This document shows positions 63,838 through 64,000 of a stretch of DNA of 64,000 nt, piece by piece. Under the pieces are notes generated by a model. It saw only the letters and a program-made list of their open reading frames with translations. It was not told the origin of the DNA and did not search any database. The position numbers were made by a program, and so were the translations under genes. The stretch spans positions 147,991 through 211,990 of the forward strand of contig CAZGWD010000006.1 of the NCBI GenBank assembly GCA_964529415.1. The letters are read 5' to 3'. The DNA is from CAYMPH01 sp964529415. Lineage in GTDB: Bacteria; Spirochaetota; UBA4802; UBA5550. Each line of letters opens with the position of its first letter. The first letter of the stretch is position 1.

Positions 63838-64000
63838 AAATTTCCTCCAGCATGTAGAAATATTATGAGATATCATAATTATTGAAGTCAATAATAAAAC
63901 ATATTGGAAAAGTTATACTTGGGCCAATCTTTGCTTTCTTATATAAAATTTCCATTGACAAAAATGTATTATGGCTGAATTTGTGTACTAATCAAATCTG

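Noticed and set aside
63838..63891. Extended start of the YihY-propeller protein
   Set aside because: GGAGGAAA precedes the ATG at 63837, and the extension would overlap that site.
63955..64000. TTGACA near the right edge as a promoter
   Set aside because: No acceptable -10 box at normal spacing and the gene it would serve lies outside the window.
1..64000. tRNA, rRNA and CRISPR features
   Set aside because: No T-arm-like GTTCRA blocks with pairing acceptor stems, no rRNA-like stretches and no regularly spaced repeats were noticed by eye; a covariance-model scan would be decisive.

Overview
The window is AT-rich, densely coded bacterial chromosome. It has no rRNA, no tRNA that I can recognise, no CRISPR array and no complete insertion sequence. 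The cell envelope is Gram-negative: a LolA-like lipoprotein carrier, a TonB-dependent receptor with a separate TonB-like protein, and outer-membrane-type beta-barrels. Pyruvate:ferredoxin oxidoreductase, an ADP-forming acyl-CoA synthetase and an NrdD-like fragment point to anaerobic or facultative metabolism. A DUF115/Maf-type protein, an EF-G of the second (GHGG) type and the overall gene style suggest Spirochaetota or a close relative. That placement is an inference, not a proof.

Layout. 1-3000: the end of an acyl-CoA synthetase, a broken small gene, and a reverse-strand lgt-EamA pair. 3000-9500: an HDOD regulator abutting a DUF115 protein, then small exported or membrane proteins of unknown role. 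9.7-16.6 kb: the first of two long acyl-CoA dehydrogenases, an FN3/beta-barrel protein, an InlB-repeat/DUF1566 lipoprotein, and phosphatidylserine decarboxylase. 16.8-23.7 kb: nifJ, mntP, a TPR protein, a RelE-type toxin pair and a CrtI-like oxidoreductase. 23.8-38.8 kb: a long housekeeping run on the plus strand (aspS, phoH, pgpH-like, ybeY, tilS, ftsH, lolA-like, rodZ-like, rimO, pgsA, pgpA, multihaem cytochrome c, HIT protein). 38.9-40.8 kb: the second acyl-CoA dehydrogenase, closed by a strong terminator.

41.0-47.5 kb is the most distinctive part, a reverse-strand cobamide (vitamin B12) salvage locus headed by a cobalamin riboswitch and its terminator. In transcription order it encodes a BtuB-like TonB-dependent receptor, a 55-residue protein resembling the glycyl-radical end of class III ribonucleotide reductase, a secreted DUF4430 protein (the fold family of the C-terminal domain of animal cobalamin carriers), CobS, CobT, and a fusion of CobU to a TIM-barrel domain that looks like the cobamide-remodelling phosphodiesterase CbiR. 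No corrin-ring genes are present, so the locus reads as capture, removal of the lower ligand and rebuilding, not de novo synthesis.

47.7-64 kb: a hybrid histidine kinase, RNase R, a stand-alone LigD-type phosphoesterase homologue, leucyl aminopeptidase, a rubrerythrin-like protein, an exported BPL_N/HEAT protein, EF-G type 2, a thioesterase, a GlmU-like protein, a TonB-like protein, and a YihY/BrkB membrane protein carrying a large BNR/Ycf48-like propeller inserted between transmembrane segments. Several start codons were moved downstream of the longest open frame because a clear Shine-Dalgarno sequence or paralogue alignment favours the inner start.
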